Source: Rhytidiadelphus loreus | Lineage: Eukaryota > Streptophyta > Bryopsida > Hypnales > Hylocomiaceae | Length of the DNA: 64,000 nucleotides | NCBI GenBank assembly: GCA_947034895.1 | Contig: OX344765.1 | Span: 9,429,001-9,493,000, forward strand | Reading direction: 5' to 3' | Part shown: positions 24,684 through 43,909 of the stretch, piece by piece | Position numbering within the stretch: the first letter of the stretch is position 1 | Layout: each line of letters starts with the position of its first letter | The notes under the pieces: model-generated | The model's input: only the letters and a program-made list of their open reading frames with translations | Database searches by the model: none | What the model was told of the DNA's origin: nothing | Made by a program: the position numbers and the translations under genes

Positions 24684-25991
24684 GGTAGGATGAACCATTG
24701 TTGTTCCTTTAGTGTTTGCCTATATCTAGATTGATTGGACTAAAAAAATGGTTGCAATAGGATGATAAATTAAAGACTTTACCACGCATATTTCATACAA
24801 CTTGCTTTTCAATAAAATAAAAAGATACATCATATATGGTCAAAACAAAAACATATAGCTTTCCATTGTTGTCTCCAAGGGAAGACTATTTTTTTCTTCC
24901 ATTTGGATTCTAATGTGGATCTTTGAACTCCCTACATAGTTGCAATGGTAAACCATAAGCCTCCCTTCACATTGTAATATAATGAATAAACCTATTGCCA
25001 TATGTCTAAGTTGTATGATGGTATTCTTAGAAGTAATAAAACCATGACTTTTCAACCCAATTCCACCTCTTTCAATTCCAATTCCACACTAAAGTTGTCA
25101 TAATTTCAATCTTGTACTATACAATTTAGCTTCATTAGAGTGCAAGAGGGTACTTTGAGGTATACATACCTCAAACCTTAAATCTTTCAAAGATGCACGT
25201 GAATATGGTTCTTATTATATGGTTGACTTACTACTAATTGAATGTTGTTGGCAATTGAAAGAAGATTCCAAAATTCCTTAACTTGCATTCTTTGGACATG
25301 GTATGAATGAATTATGAATTTTCAAAGTGTTAATTATAATTGTATGAAAATAAAATTAAAGTTTATCATGTTCAAAGGGTTTACATTTAATGCAAAAAAA
25401 CATAGATGGAATTTTTTAAATATTTAGGTTAAGATTAAGTGGACTTATCTTAGTCTCTTTTGAGCCTATCATGAATTACTTGTGGCCTAAAATAAAATAT
25501 CTAGTTCAATAATTTTACATTTTAAATTCCCTATGAATATAAGAAAATGAATGAAATCTCGGATTTTCTACATTTTCATATGAAATCTTCTGTCTTCTAA
25601 ATTTGAAATCTTGAACAAATGGACTTTGGATTCACGCCATTGGTTCCAAAAGGGTCCAAAGTTTTTTCTATGGTTACAGAAGTATTTAGATCACCGACAA
25701 CATGCGCTGTGGGCAACTATTTGCAAACCTCGCAAAAAACATTAGATTTGGTCCTGCTTCTTATTATTGGGGCCGGGGCCCCTAGGAGTGATGAGTGGCT
25801 GACGTGGCAAACCTTCTTTTGACCCCAGATTATTTATGGAAAAAAAAAGACACCACATAGGATACTATTTGATATTCCAACATCGGAGGCTTTGAACAAA
25901 TACTGTAGAATGTTTCCTCACCTTTGAAATTGGAACCATTTCAGTGAATGCAGGGGTCCCCATTCACATGTGGTTCATCATTGAAGTCAAA
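24684..25991. other. AT-rich intergenic DNA
   Basis: No gene supported. A GC-rich patch at 25765-25810 (GGGGCCGGGGCCCC, a palindromic core) stands out but has no defined borders. Confidence 0.4.
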
Positions 25992-26198
25992 TTAACCCGT
26001 AATTTAAAAAATAAAAACAATAAACCTTGAAAGTTCTTTCATGTTTAGAAGCCCAAAACTACTTCAAAATATTGGTCTCTAAAGCACGGCTAAAATCTTC
26101 ATCCTTGGATTTGTTAAAAAATAAATATAGAGTACCCCCTCCTAAAATTTCAAAATAAGGATCAAGTTGCTTGAATTTCAAAAAGAAGTATTTTCAAC
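25992..26198 (+). repeat. Truncated repeat abutting element family B
   Basis: It starts TTAACCC and aligns in direct orientation with 11914-12125 (words like GTTCTTTCATGTTTAGAAG and AAATCTTCAT). Similarity stops at the TTAA where the 930-bp family B element begins, as expected if that element inserted here. Confidence 0.45.
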
Positions 26199-26202
26199 TT
26201 AA

Positions 26203-27132
26203 ACTCTAAATGTTAGAGACTATGTTTTTACGAAAAATGCTCCAAAACTGCACTTGTATTTATAAGCACCAAATTTTAGATGAAAAACATTTTAGGACAT
26301 GGATCTTTTAGTAAAATAGTCTGAGAAGGTGTAGAAAAAATTTCAGAATTTTTCACCGTGTAGATTCCAATATATTAACGTTTGAAGTGACAAAAATCAT
26401 TTTTTGGGCCCTATGAAAACACAGGCAGCTGCACATCACAAGGTCATGTTTGTATGAAAAAATGTCCAAAATGTTGGTTACTCTTTGGATTCATTCCTCA
26501 AGTCAAGTTGGATACATGCTAGAATATTTTTAGATCATTTGGAATTGCACAACATATAGGAAAAAAATAGTAAGTAGAAAGAAGTACAAAGTGATTCAAA
26601 ACACTAAATTGTTAAGAATTTAATTACAAAATTGAAAAAAAACAATCCCAAAGGTGGTAATGTAGTAATAAACAATATACACCTAATGTTTTTATTTTTT
26701 TCCAAAAATATTTAAAATTGAGTTAAATAAAAGACTTCCAAGTTTATTTTAGAATAGAGATTCCATAACTACCCACAAACTAACCCAAACTAAAATTCCT
26801 CATAACTTTCATCTCATTAATCAAAATGGAATGATTAAAAGCTTACTATATATATAAATTCAGAGAATCAATTTTGAATTTTTATTTTTTTTAAAAGTGA
26901 TTTTCAAAGAAGTTTTTTTTTGCCCAGGATGCCTACTGAACACTGAAAATTACATATCATGCAATAACTTTTGAACCATGTAGTTAAAAGTTATGAAAAT
27001 TGTTGTACCTTAAAGTTACTCCTTGGGCACACATTGTGTGAAATTTTCAAAGAAAATAAATAAAAATTTTGTCTGTAGTGAGGTGCTCAAAATTGCTATG
27101 TTGCCTAAAAATGGGGTTTGGACATTTAGGGG
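26203..27132 (-). mobile_element. TTAA-flanked element, family B copy 2
   Basis: A 930-bp inverted copy of 14678-15617. TTAA is on both sides (26199-26202, 27133-27136). The right end reversed reads CCCCTAAATGTCCAAACC; the left end is decayed (ACTCTAAATGTT). Similarity is visible along the full length with small indels. Confidence 0.7.
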
Positions 27133-27136
27133 TTAA

Positions 27137-29570
27137 AATAGGTCTATAATGTGTGGAGGAGGGATTTTCTTTTCTTTTCCAAATAACATCTAAAAGAAAC
27201 ATTTTTCTCGGTCCCACTATCATAAAGGTTCAATGACTCAAAAAATTTATTAAGATTATTAGCAAACTCAAAAGAAATGTAATCTAAGTGGTTTGGTAAT
27301 TTTTCAACACCTTTAAAAATATTTTATAAGTTTTATAAGTTTAAAATATAGGGTAGCCTATAGTCAACACTAGACTCACCTTGAAGAACAAAATGTCTAA
27401 GTTTTAATTGGTTGCGTCAAAAATTCTCTTCACCTTTCATTGGTTGCATTTAGAAAATTGTTGTGATTTTGAATCATGGAAGTGTCTGTTCTAGGACATT
27501 TTTTAAGTGTTGGAGAATGAAAAATGTTACTTATAGATTTTTCTACCTCATCGAGGTAGTAGAGTGATAGATCTTTAGTAGAGTATAATAGAGTAATGAA
27601 ATTATTTAAGTCCATCAATCTAGATGAAACAAATAGAGTATGGATGGTATAACATTGATTCATCTAAAGGCATTTATCCATCCAAATATAGTGATACTTT
27701 TACAAGATTAGAGAGCATTTCAACAATTTCATCTACTCCAAATATGAAATCTATTGCCAAATATTTGAGGTATTCATTTGGTCATAGCTAAGTTAGTATA
27801 TAATTTGATAGATACAAAGTTGGTTTGCATCCTCATTCAATGGAGCTCTTAAGTCAATAAAATAGAAAACGTGAGAATGAAGAAGTCGTGAAGAGCTTTA
27901 AAGGAAGACAAATTTTTAATTTTGTGATGGATTTATTAATTAGCAAAGAATATATTATTGTGCCTTGAAAATTCTCATTAGAAGTCAATGCATCTTTCCA
28001 TCCTCATCCCATCCTACTTTATGCCTCTTACCTCCTTCAAGTCTTCATATTGTTTTTGGCTAACATAATGGTTCTATCTATTGCCTTAACCCTAAAAGGA
28101 TGCAATCCTATGACCAATGTAGTCTACCAAACATTATCAATGAATATTTGCATGCTTTGTTTCTAAATTCTCCTTGAAAGAAATTATTTGTTCATGTTTA
28201 GTCCTTAGCATCCTTTGTGGCTTAAACAATTTATATCACTTTTGAGCAAAAAGTCACTCAACAAACAATGGTATGGAGGATTGTGATTGCCCTTCTCTTC
28301 CAGTATTCATTATATAATTTATATAATAACCCATGTTAACCCTTATAGAATCACATAGCTACTTACAACACTTAGATGATTTCAAATGAATAGTATAAGA
28401 TGAAGGAAAATGTTTCTTTAACCAATTTTTTGTGTATTTTCAAAACTTGATCCCCTTTACTCTAAACCTGAATTTCAACCAAACTAAACGACCATTTTTG
28501 AATTTGAGGTGAATTTATGATTTATTAATTAATTGGGCCTATTACCATGATAAATTGATTTTCTAATTATAGGATGATATAGAAGTTTGGATTACAATCA
28601 TTAAACTATAGTTTTTTAAACTATAATATACACGTATAGTAAAATTCTCAGATTTTTTTAAACACATTGTATTTGATGGGCATTTTCTTCACTTTTACTT
28701 CAAAAATTCACAACAACTTCATTTTTCATAAAAGATTTTTTTTTTTAATGATTTAAAAAAGACACGTGATTTCATCTCTTTAAAATTTAAATAAAAACAT
28801 ATACAATCGTATTTAAAGACACAAATAGAGCACATGAAGCAAAAGATATTGAGGTTCTTTACATCATAGTCTTTGTCTTTCAACCCTAAGAGTCTCCAAT
28901 ATGAAGGTAGTTGTAGATTTTGAATTTCTTTGGGGAAGGGAATTATGCCATGAGAAGAATCTAGACATTAGATCTTCATTTTTGCAAGTTTTTATTTTCT
29001 TCCCATCCCTAAATGAACTCATTGAGAACCTTGCACAATAATCATGAAGTATCAAGTGACCACACTAGTTGCATCATTGAAGACTAGACAAATATTACTT
29101 TTTCAAAATACTTAGATGTATTTCATCAATTTCTTGGAGCCCCTATAATAAGCTCTTGAAAACATTCATAATCCACCCATTGGATGCCAACTCTCTTAGA
29201 AGTCAAGAGGTAATCTTATAATTAAAGATGGTGTAGTTGAAAAGTGATAAATGGATGACTTTTTAGATCACTATTGAAATGAAGAATGCACTTATCGGAT
29301 AAAAAAATAAGATCATTTTTTAGTAATTACTTTCATTAGTAAAAAGGTGAACTTGGGGCACCAATAAATAGTATTGAAGTGTACATTGGCACCTCAAGGC
29401 CTACATTGGCACCAAGCAACTCTCTAGTCAATCAATGTCACTGGCATTCTCGAGCTAGCATTATAACTTCCCAACCATCCAACGACTCTCTACACACTAA
29501 ACTAAATTGACTCTCTTATGGATCCAAGAAAGAGATTATCCCAATCTCCAAGGGGGAATGTTTTAGGTTG
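27137..29570. other. AT-rich intergenic DNA
   Basis: No gene supported. TTAACCCTAAAAGG near 28086 and TTAACCCTTATAG near 28335 look like solo element ends. I see nothing else with clear structure. Confidence 0.4.
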
Positions 29571-29572
29571 GT

Positions 29573-29712
29573 TAAGAGCATCACCACAATGGGACGGTCA
29601 AATCCCCATGGGAAACAATGCTTGAAGGACTGAAGGTCCTCGAGTCCCTAGCGTGGGTCCCCCAAAGTGCGCTACCCCAATCTTTGTACTCCAAACTCCC
29701 CATTATGGTTGC
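29573..29712. mobile_element. Possible small MITE
   Basis: Weak inverted ends: AGCATCACCACAATGGGA on the left and, reversed on the right, AGCAACCATAATGGGGA. The interior is relatively GC-rich. No clear target duplication, so this is tentative. Confidence 0.25.
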
Positions 29713-29895
29713 TACGTTTTATTTTTTTATTGAAATAAAAAACCAAATTCCAACTTTTTGTTGCTACCACGAGCTCCGACTGTTCATTTGACAAGCCCTA
29801 GGGATCTAAAGATACCAAAACTAGGGCACACAAAAGTCTTGAATGGGCAATCAACTCCGGGTTGTGTTAAAAGTTCGCCATCCACACAAAGCTAA

Positions 29896-31411
29896 GGGCG
29901 GGTATATACACGGCCTGGGGCCGGATGGAAGGCCGGCCCGATTTGCCTCCAATCTGGCCCACAATCCGGCCCCAAATCACCACTCCGGCCCCAGATAATG
30001 TAAAGTGGTTGAGGCCGAATTTTGGGTCCGGATTGCAATTCATCACTCTGGCCCCAAGCAATGTAAAGCCCTTGGGGCCCGATTCTAAGGCCGAATTCTT
30101 GATTACTACACTCTTGAATTTTTGAAATGCTCAATTAAAAAAATCTAAGACATGCATCTTTTCCTTTCTCTTATTATTTTTTATACTTTAGAAAAAAAAA
30201 AATTTCCTTTTCTATTTATTCTATTTCAAATATAGGAAAAAAAAATTTAGAATTCTTTAGACTTTTCCTTTTTATTCCTACTTTACCTATTTCAAAATGG
30301 AAGAGAGAGTTTTTTTATTTTTTTAAACCTTTTCCACTCTCTTCCTTTTTTTCTATTTGGAAAAAGGAAGTTCTTTGACTTCTTTTGAAACTTTTTTTTT
30401 TTACACTAAAACTAGAGTTGACATTGAAAAAAGATTTATAGCCCCATAATAGTTGTCATTTATTAAACATACAATTCAAGAAAACATATAATTTTTTTTA
30501 ATCTCTTTTTCAATTCTATATTCTTAGTTTATTTTAAAGAAAAGCATGAAATTTTCTATTATGAAAACTTGAATGAATTCAATCATAAATGTAAATCAAG
30601 TTTTACCATACATGTTATTTCTAGTAGCATAATTTTTCCTTACCATATTCTTTTTTCAAGTATTTGTCATCAAAATTGATAGAAACACACATTATCTTGT
30701 AGATGTCAAAGTTTCTGGCATAACTTCAACAATGACTTTCATTTACAGATTTATGTCCGTATAAAAAATTTACTTATTAAGCATGTAATTTATCAAAATT
30801 AGTGTCTATAACATAGTATGTAATTTGTGTCTACACCAAAAAAATTAATTATTAATACCTCATGCTAAAACAATTGCAAAGACATTATTGTTACAATTGC
30901 AATGGTTAATAACAATAAAATTCATTATTAATAATAAAATTCATTTTTAACAATAAAATTCATCATTAACAAAAATTCAGTATTAACAAAAATTTCAGTA
31001 TTAACAATAAAATTCATTATTAACTCAGTATCTGTATCACAACCAGATGACTCAACCAGATGGGATTGACCTCACTGTTAATAAAGAAATGTAATAAAAA
31101 AGAAAAGAAAAGCCCTTGCATGGTAGACGGTGGAGATTTGTCCGATCCAACGGAGGAGACAAATGTGACACCAATCCGGCCCTAGATGGGAAATCGGGCC
31201 ACCAAAAACCTTGGCCCGATTGCTCCCTTGGGGCCGGATGGTTTGGCGCCAAAACCATGCCACCTAAGGCGACACGTAGGATGAGTGGTGGTTCCATCCG
31301 CCCCAAGTATAAAGCCCTTGGGCCGGATTTGGAGAAATTGAGCAATCCCATTGGTTCAAACTTGGAGAGTTCCGGCCAGCCTTCAATCCGGCCCCAAGTG
31401 TATACCGGCCC
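29896..31411. mobile_element. PIF/Harbinger-type element, 1516 bp
   Basis: TAA flanks both ends (29893-29895, 31412-31414). The inverted ends start GGGCGGGTATATACAC and, reversed, GGGCCGGTATACACTT, and both continue into GGGGCCGGAT. The 3-bp TAA duplication and GGGC start fit PIF/Harbinger. Both ends carry clusters of further GGGGCCGG-type modules (29920-30095 and 31165-31400), perhaps repeated transposase binding sites. The interior is AT-rich with no transposase frame, so it is non-autonomous. Confidence 0.75.
30909..31023 (+). repeat. Tandem repeat, about 19-bp unit, six copies
   Basis: Units resemble AACAATAAAATTCATTATT, with variants ending CAGTATT. The array lies inside the PIF/Harbinger-type element. 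Confidence 0.7.
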
Positions 31412-31414
31412 TAA

Positions 31415-33121
31415 GGTAATTGCGCCCATCATCATCATCATCACGGTGGGGGAGTGTTTCGGCTCCGGGGACTAGAGCGTGGAGTCCCATGAGGCTTTGA
31501 GGGTGTACTAAGCCACCGTGGTTGCACGATGTTCAATACCAATGATAAGTCCAGGGTGACTGTGCTATGCTAGTGTATCCTCTTCTTGACTGAGATTCAC
31601 CAGGTCCTGCCTGTCGCCCACAAACAAAGCCTTGGTTTAAAGCCTACTTCTCCAGTGAAGCTGCTCAGTCAAGTCTTTTTCCGTCCTATGGACAGTTGGG
31701 GAGGCTACTCCACCTACCTTTTCTGCTAAAGGGCCACAATTTCAGACAAAAGAGACCCTTCCTCACTGTCAAGAAAACACCAAAAAAACAAAAAACAAAG
31801 AGCCCCTTTGACACTCAACAGCAGAAAATACAGAATCTGGGTGTCTCTGTGTGTGGGTGTTTGTTTGTCAACGAGGGCACCGTTCCCGAGTGCAGCCGCA
31901 CTGCCAATTTTATCATTAGCAAGAGAGCCCACCACAATGACAATGAGTGTCTTATGGAAATCGTAGACTAGAGATATTCAACTCTTTGGATTTCCTTCCT
32001 TTCAACATTGAAAATTTGCTTTTTTTCACCAAAACCCCAAACCACCGAAAATCATTCATTTAGGGCAATCATTTTGCTTTAGTTTATTTTAGAGAAACCT
32101 GCCTGTTGTTGGATTTCCAATGCAAATACTTACTCTGATGAAAGATAATGACATTCAGAAAAAAATGATCCCAGACTACCTTACTGGTCATAACCGACCA
32201 TAATAATAACTTCATTATTTTTTAGTTATGTTCCAGTTGATGGTTGTTTTTTAAGGTGGGTACACCCCCAAATCGCACCCTGCCTAATACCGCCATCATC
32301 ACTCTGCGTACATCTCCAAAACCAATCTGTATGTATGTGGAAGAAACGATTTCAGGAACCTGTATCAATTTTTATTTTTTTGGACCCTTTAAAACTTTTG
32401 CATACAGTATCTAAATGTTGTCTTCTTTGGTGTGTTCTTTGGTGGGTTGGAACCTGCTTTTGCTTGCCAACAAGAAAATCAATGAAAATTGGACCTGGCC
32501 CTAATAATAACAGGAACTAGTCACATCAGCAAAAAAGTGGTGGTTTTGGGGGTACGCACCTTAGAGATTGGCTCCATTTCCTTGGGACTCACTTACCATT
32601 CTTGCAGCGACACCTGGGTGCTTCCAGCCAGCATGATTGATTTGTCATTAAACAAATGTCCCATTATTTCAATGTCTTATTATTTGGCAATGCCCCCGCC
32701 CATTATTCCAATGTCAAATTCATGGTATCTGGATTCTGGAAGAGGGGAGACACTCCATGATCAATTGATTGTGCCCTAGTTTGCAACCATGAAAGTGATT
32801 GGGAAATCAATAATAAGTTAATAAGGGAGGCTCAATGAAACTCCCAAGAGTCAACTTGGTGAGGACTGATTGATTGAGGATTGCAAAAGGACTTGAAAGG
32901 GAGGTTCCCAGGTGCCCCCCTTGGCCCCTTCCCAACAATGGCTCATCTCTCCAAAAAAAAGGGGAAAAAAACAAGCCAACTTGAAGCTGTACTATCAGTG
33001 GAAAAAAAAATCATTAAAAGGGGATATCCTTATTGACCTAAGTTTGATTCAAATTGGTCATGTTGTTGTTACCCACTATGGGCACTGTTTAAAATGCAAC
33101 ACCTCCTTCAACTAGCTTTAG
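31415..33121. other. Intergenic DNA with repeat R3 copy 2
   Basis: No gene supported. The stretch at 31440-32000 has higher GC and short open frames on both strands without recognisable domains. The second copy of R3 is at 32384-32565. A segment from about 32253 has inverted ends TAAGGTGGGTACACCCCC and, reversed at 32565, AAGGTGCGTACCCCC, so R3 may be part of a TIR element of about 310 bp. Confidence 0.45.
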
Positions 33122-33124
33122 TTA

Positions 33125-33679
33125 GGGCCACTTCACACTACGGCCGAAGGTCGAGAGGTCGTGGGTTTCCACCAATCAAATTTCAAGAAACCCAAAGTTC
33201 GGCCTCTTGATCCTTCACACTAAAAAGCACAAGTCCAAAGGCCATCATCCTCCAATTACTTACATGGCAATAAATTGTTTACATGGCGACGGATTCTCAA
33301 AGGAAGTTTGGGTTAGCTAGAAATGAATGCCCAAATAATGGTTGAGAGGCCATCAACTTATGACAAGATCTCAACCATTAGATTGGTGGGTGGGTGGGTG
33401 GGTGGGTGGGTGGGAGTTCATTACTAAGAGTTTGGAATTTAGGCTTGGCCTTTGGAGGCTTTACACTATAGCCGACTAAGTTAAGAGGCCGTGGGAGTTC
33501 ATTGCCAACGGTTTGGACTTTGGGCTTGGCCTTTAAAGCCTTCATACTATAGCCGGCCAAAGGCTCCAATTCCTATTATTTATTGCCTATTTATTGCTCA
33601 TTTTTTTGGACTCTCAACAAAGTTTGGCCACTCAATGCCACGGCCTCTCAACTTGGACGGCCATAGTGTGAAGTGGCCC
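33125..33679. mobile_element. PIF/Harbinger (Tourist-like) MITE, 555 bp
   Basis: TTA flanks both ends (33122-33124, 33680-33682). The left end reads GGGCCACTTCACACTACGGC and the right end reversed GGGCCACTTCACACTATGGC. Further TIR-like modules occur inside (CACTATAGCCG near 33471, ACTATAGCCGGCC near 33547), each near GAGAGGYCGTGGG-type sequence. No coding capacity. Confidence 0.8.
33385..33415 (+). repeat. (TGGG)n microsatellite
   Basis: At least seven consecutive TGGG units lie inside the Tourist-like MITE. Runs of three G with single-base spacers can fold as a G-quadruplex. Confidence 0.8.
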
Positions 33680-33682
33680 TTA

Positions 33683-37862
<4,180 letters not shown>

Positions 37863-38198
37863 TTGCTAATACTACAAAAAATTTGTTTTTTTAGAAAAAA
37901 GGTGCTTCCAACTATGCTGAATTGCTTATTTTCACAATTTTGGGTGTTTTCACCTTATGTGTTGTTCTCACATGGCTTGAATACACCACCAACTCTTGTC
38001 CAATCCAAGCACACTTGCAGTTTGTTGCCGTCAAAGAGCAAATCCTCCTCGTTGCTGCATCAACTTGGTTCGGCATTGATTGAGTCTCACCATCGACAGA
38101 TTTCGCTTGGACTCCAGGATCTTGTTGGAGGAAGCTTTCTTATTGAGAAGTTGTGCAGATTGAAGCAGATCTGCAAGAATGCACCAGTTGTACTGTAG
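37863..38198 (+). CDS. Possible orphan terminal exon
   Basis: A locally GC-richer stretch holds a plus-strand frame of about 100 codons ending at 38198 (tail QDLVGGSFLIEKLCRLKQIC, then KNAPVVL). A pyrimidine-rich tract and AG near 37895 could be an acceptor. A second plus frame across the first half (GASNYAELLIFTILGVFTLC) is also open. I recognise neither and found no upstream exon. It could equally be non-coding or a pseudogene. Confidence 0.2.
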   Translation: MLILQKICFFRKKVLPTMLNCLFSQFWVFSPYVLFSHGLNTPPTLVQSKHTCSLLPSKSKSSSLLHQLGSALIESHHRQISLGLQDLVGGSFLIEKLCRLKQICKNAPVVL

Positions 38199-39310
38199 AT
38201 CACAAACTGGGAAGTACTAACCCAACTTCATGTATTTAAGCTTAATTTGCAGATCATTGTAGAACTAGTTGCAGTGTTGCACCTAATTAACAGCTCTACG
38301 AAAACAAAGTGACAAACCAGATAACAACGGCAATCTTAAGTAATAGGTGTGATGAAGCATCAATACATAACACTGCATAGAATCCGTCAACGGAACTCTT
38401 CATGCATTTTCCAGAGATTCAAGTGATACAAAACATCAGGCAACTTCTTCACGAATACTGCAAAACTTACATAATGCTCCGGTTCTTTCACCCGCCCACC
38501 TCAGAGATTCCAGATAGGATCAACATTTACCAAGCAACGGGAGTGACGGAGAACACAACAACAGATTCGTTAATGAAGTAAAGAGGCAGCCATTAACACC
38601 GCATATACGGCCAGGTGGGAATTGAACGTATCCTTTCGAAGATCAAGTAGGGCAAAGATGTGCACTGAAATTTGGGGAGAACCGCATCGTACACGCGACC
38701 CCAGAACAATCATGTTGCCGTGAGACCCTATCAACAGTACAAAAAGGGGCGTGCCCCAAAAGTGAAGCAACGAACCCGTTGTAGTGTAGTGGAGTAATAT
38801 CCAAGAATCGCACTAAGTACGTCGTTTCATGGAGATCTTCAAAGTTTTGGAATAGCAGAGAGCCATTTGCAAACGAATTGCAGGAAAGTTTCTTCCATGA
38901 AGTACATTTGAGTGAAGCAGGTGTGGTCTATCGCAAACCCCTTTCAACGTATGATTCCAAAAGAATTCTTCTGCCTTTCAAATAATTCATTCAAGGTGCT
39001 TCTGCAAAATCAGTTACACTGGAGTATCGCAAAAGCTCTCGCTCTCTATACGGTACACTGTGATGAACCCTGTCGTTTTTTTATTCTGGGGATCCAGACC
39101 TTGGTTGCTCCTCAGTCATGAGAGGCTGAAAATGATCTAATGTTAGTAGCCAAGTTGGCCACATGTTTTGTCGTTTGTGACTTTTTTCACAAACCACTAT
39201 TTCACGGAATGAAAAGCAATGGGGTTGGTAGTAGTGGTAGTATAAATGAAAAAGTGCTCGATCTCTAAGCACATAAAGCACAAGATTCATGAAGGCCAAA
39301 TGCCATTCTC
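38199..39310. other. Intergenic DNA of intermediate GC
   Basis: GC is higher than in most of the window, but no frame on either strand resembles a known protein. It could hold non-coding exons. Confidence 0.35.
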
Positions 39311-39449
39311 TGTGCTTCTAGAACCTTGCCTTGCATAGGAAAGCTCCTAGATATAACAACTACTAGTGTGCCTTGTATTGTGCTTCTAGAACCTTGCCTT
39401 GCATAGGAAAGCTCCTAGATATAACAACTACTAGTGTGCCTTGTATTGT
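39311..39449 (+). repeat. Perfect 68-bp tandem duplication
   Basis: The unit beginning TGTGCTTCTAGAACCTTGCC occurs twice head to tail (39311-39378 and 39379-39446) with no mismatch; identity runs on to 39449. The perfect match implies a recent event or an assembly artefact. Confidence 0.95.
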
Positions 39450-39680
39450 TGCCACAACCAAAATAAAAGTGAAAGTAATTTTCTAATTTATAAAAACTTT
39501 GAAATTCAATATCTTTCACACTATATGTCCAAAAACCACAAAACAAATCCCATGCATCCCTCTAGGCATAGAGCTTTCCAGCGGTACAAAGAACATAACT
39601 GGGGATGCACGGTCCAGGAGATCTTACTGTAACAAAACAAAACAGGCTAACAAAACAGGCTACCTTAAGGTATGGATGTG
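39437..39680 (+). repeat. Dispersed repeat R4, copy 1
   Basis: This aligns in direct orientation with 47262-47525. Shared words in order: TTGCCACA, AAAATGAAAGTAA-like, ATTCAATATCTTT, CCACAAAACAAA, GCTTTC, GGTACAAA, and ACCTTAAGGTATG-like at the end. It begins at the end of the 68-bp duplication. Non-coding. Confidence 0.6.
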
Positions 39681-40392
39681 TTTGACCGCCCAGAACCTGA
39701 GTTCGGAGCTCAATGCAACTGAAATTTGTACCAGGCTGTGCAAGACGCAATCAACAATTGGAGGATAAATCTAGAATTTCTCCAATTACATCATGGATGT
39801 TTCAATATTCACCAAACCTGTAACATTTGCGACCTGAGAAATGATCACCCAGGACCTGAAGGGTTATGTTCCAAGATTCTCAATTCAAATCGTCTTAAGC
39901 AATCAGAAAACCACATACCCTCAGAGATATTGGAAGTCAGCATGCAAATCAGAGATGTATCTCTGCGTGGCAATGGAAATTAAGATATGCATTTCATTGT
40001 AATTGAATTGACAACACCATCAGTAATTACATATTCTGCAGACCTTCCTCCAGCCACACATCTAAAAGCTAAAAAGATGTTTAAACTACCGAAATTCTCG
40101 AGAGACATTTAGTCAGTATAGTCCAATATTACAAAAAGATGAAGTAATAAGCTTGCACAATGTGGCTACCAAACAAGGAAGGGATTAGCACAACAAATCC
40201 CATACAAGGAGTAGTGCCACCTGTCCTATTGCAACTTCCACTCTCTGTGCAAACCCCATCTTGATACACTCTCCCTGCGACATTGAAAGAATGGCGAAGT
40301 GAAATGAAAACATGATTTCTTTGCTTTCTGCCACTCAGATTCAAAAATCACACTTCTTCGCTGATGAGTCCCCAATCTTCACTGCTAACTGA
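39681..40392 (-). other. 3' flank of the RABE gene
   Basis: This lies directly downstream of the Rab stop codon and probably includes its 3' UTR. No clear polyadenylation signal could be assigned. Short frames here are unsupported. Confidence 0.4.

Positions 40393-43909
<3,517 letters not shown>

Noticed and set aside
32720..32760. WYLDSG in a short plus frame, like the Copia protease DSG motif
   Set aside because: The following residues do not match the family, there is no gag zinc knuckle or integrase nearby, and the frame is short.
38600..38640. tRNA-like TPsiC word on the minus strand (GTTCAATTCCCACC)
   Set aside because: The flanking bases do not form the required 5-bp stem, and no anticodon arm or acceptor pairing is visible.
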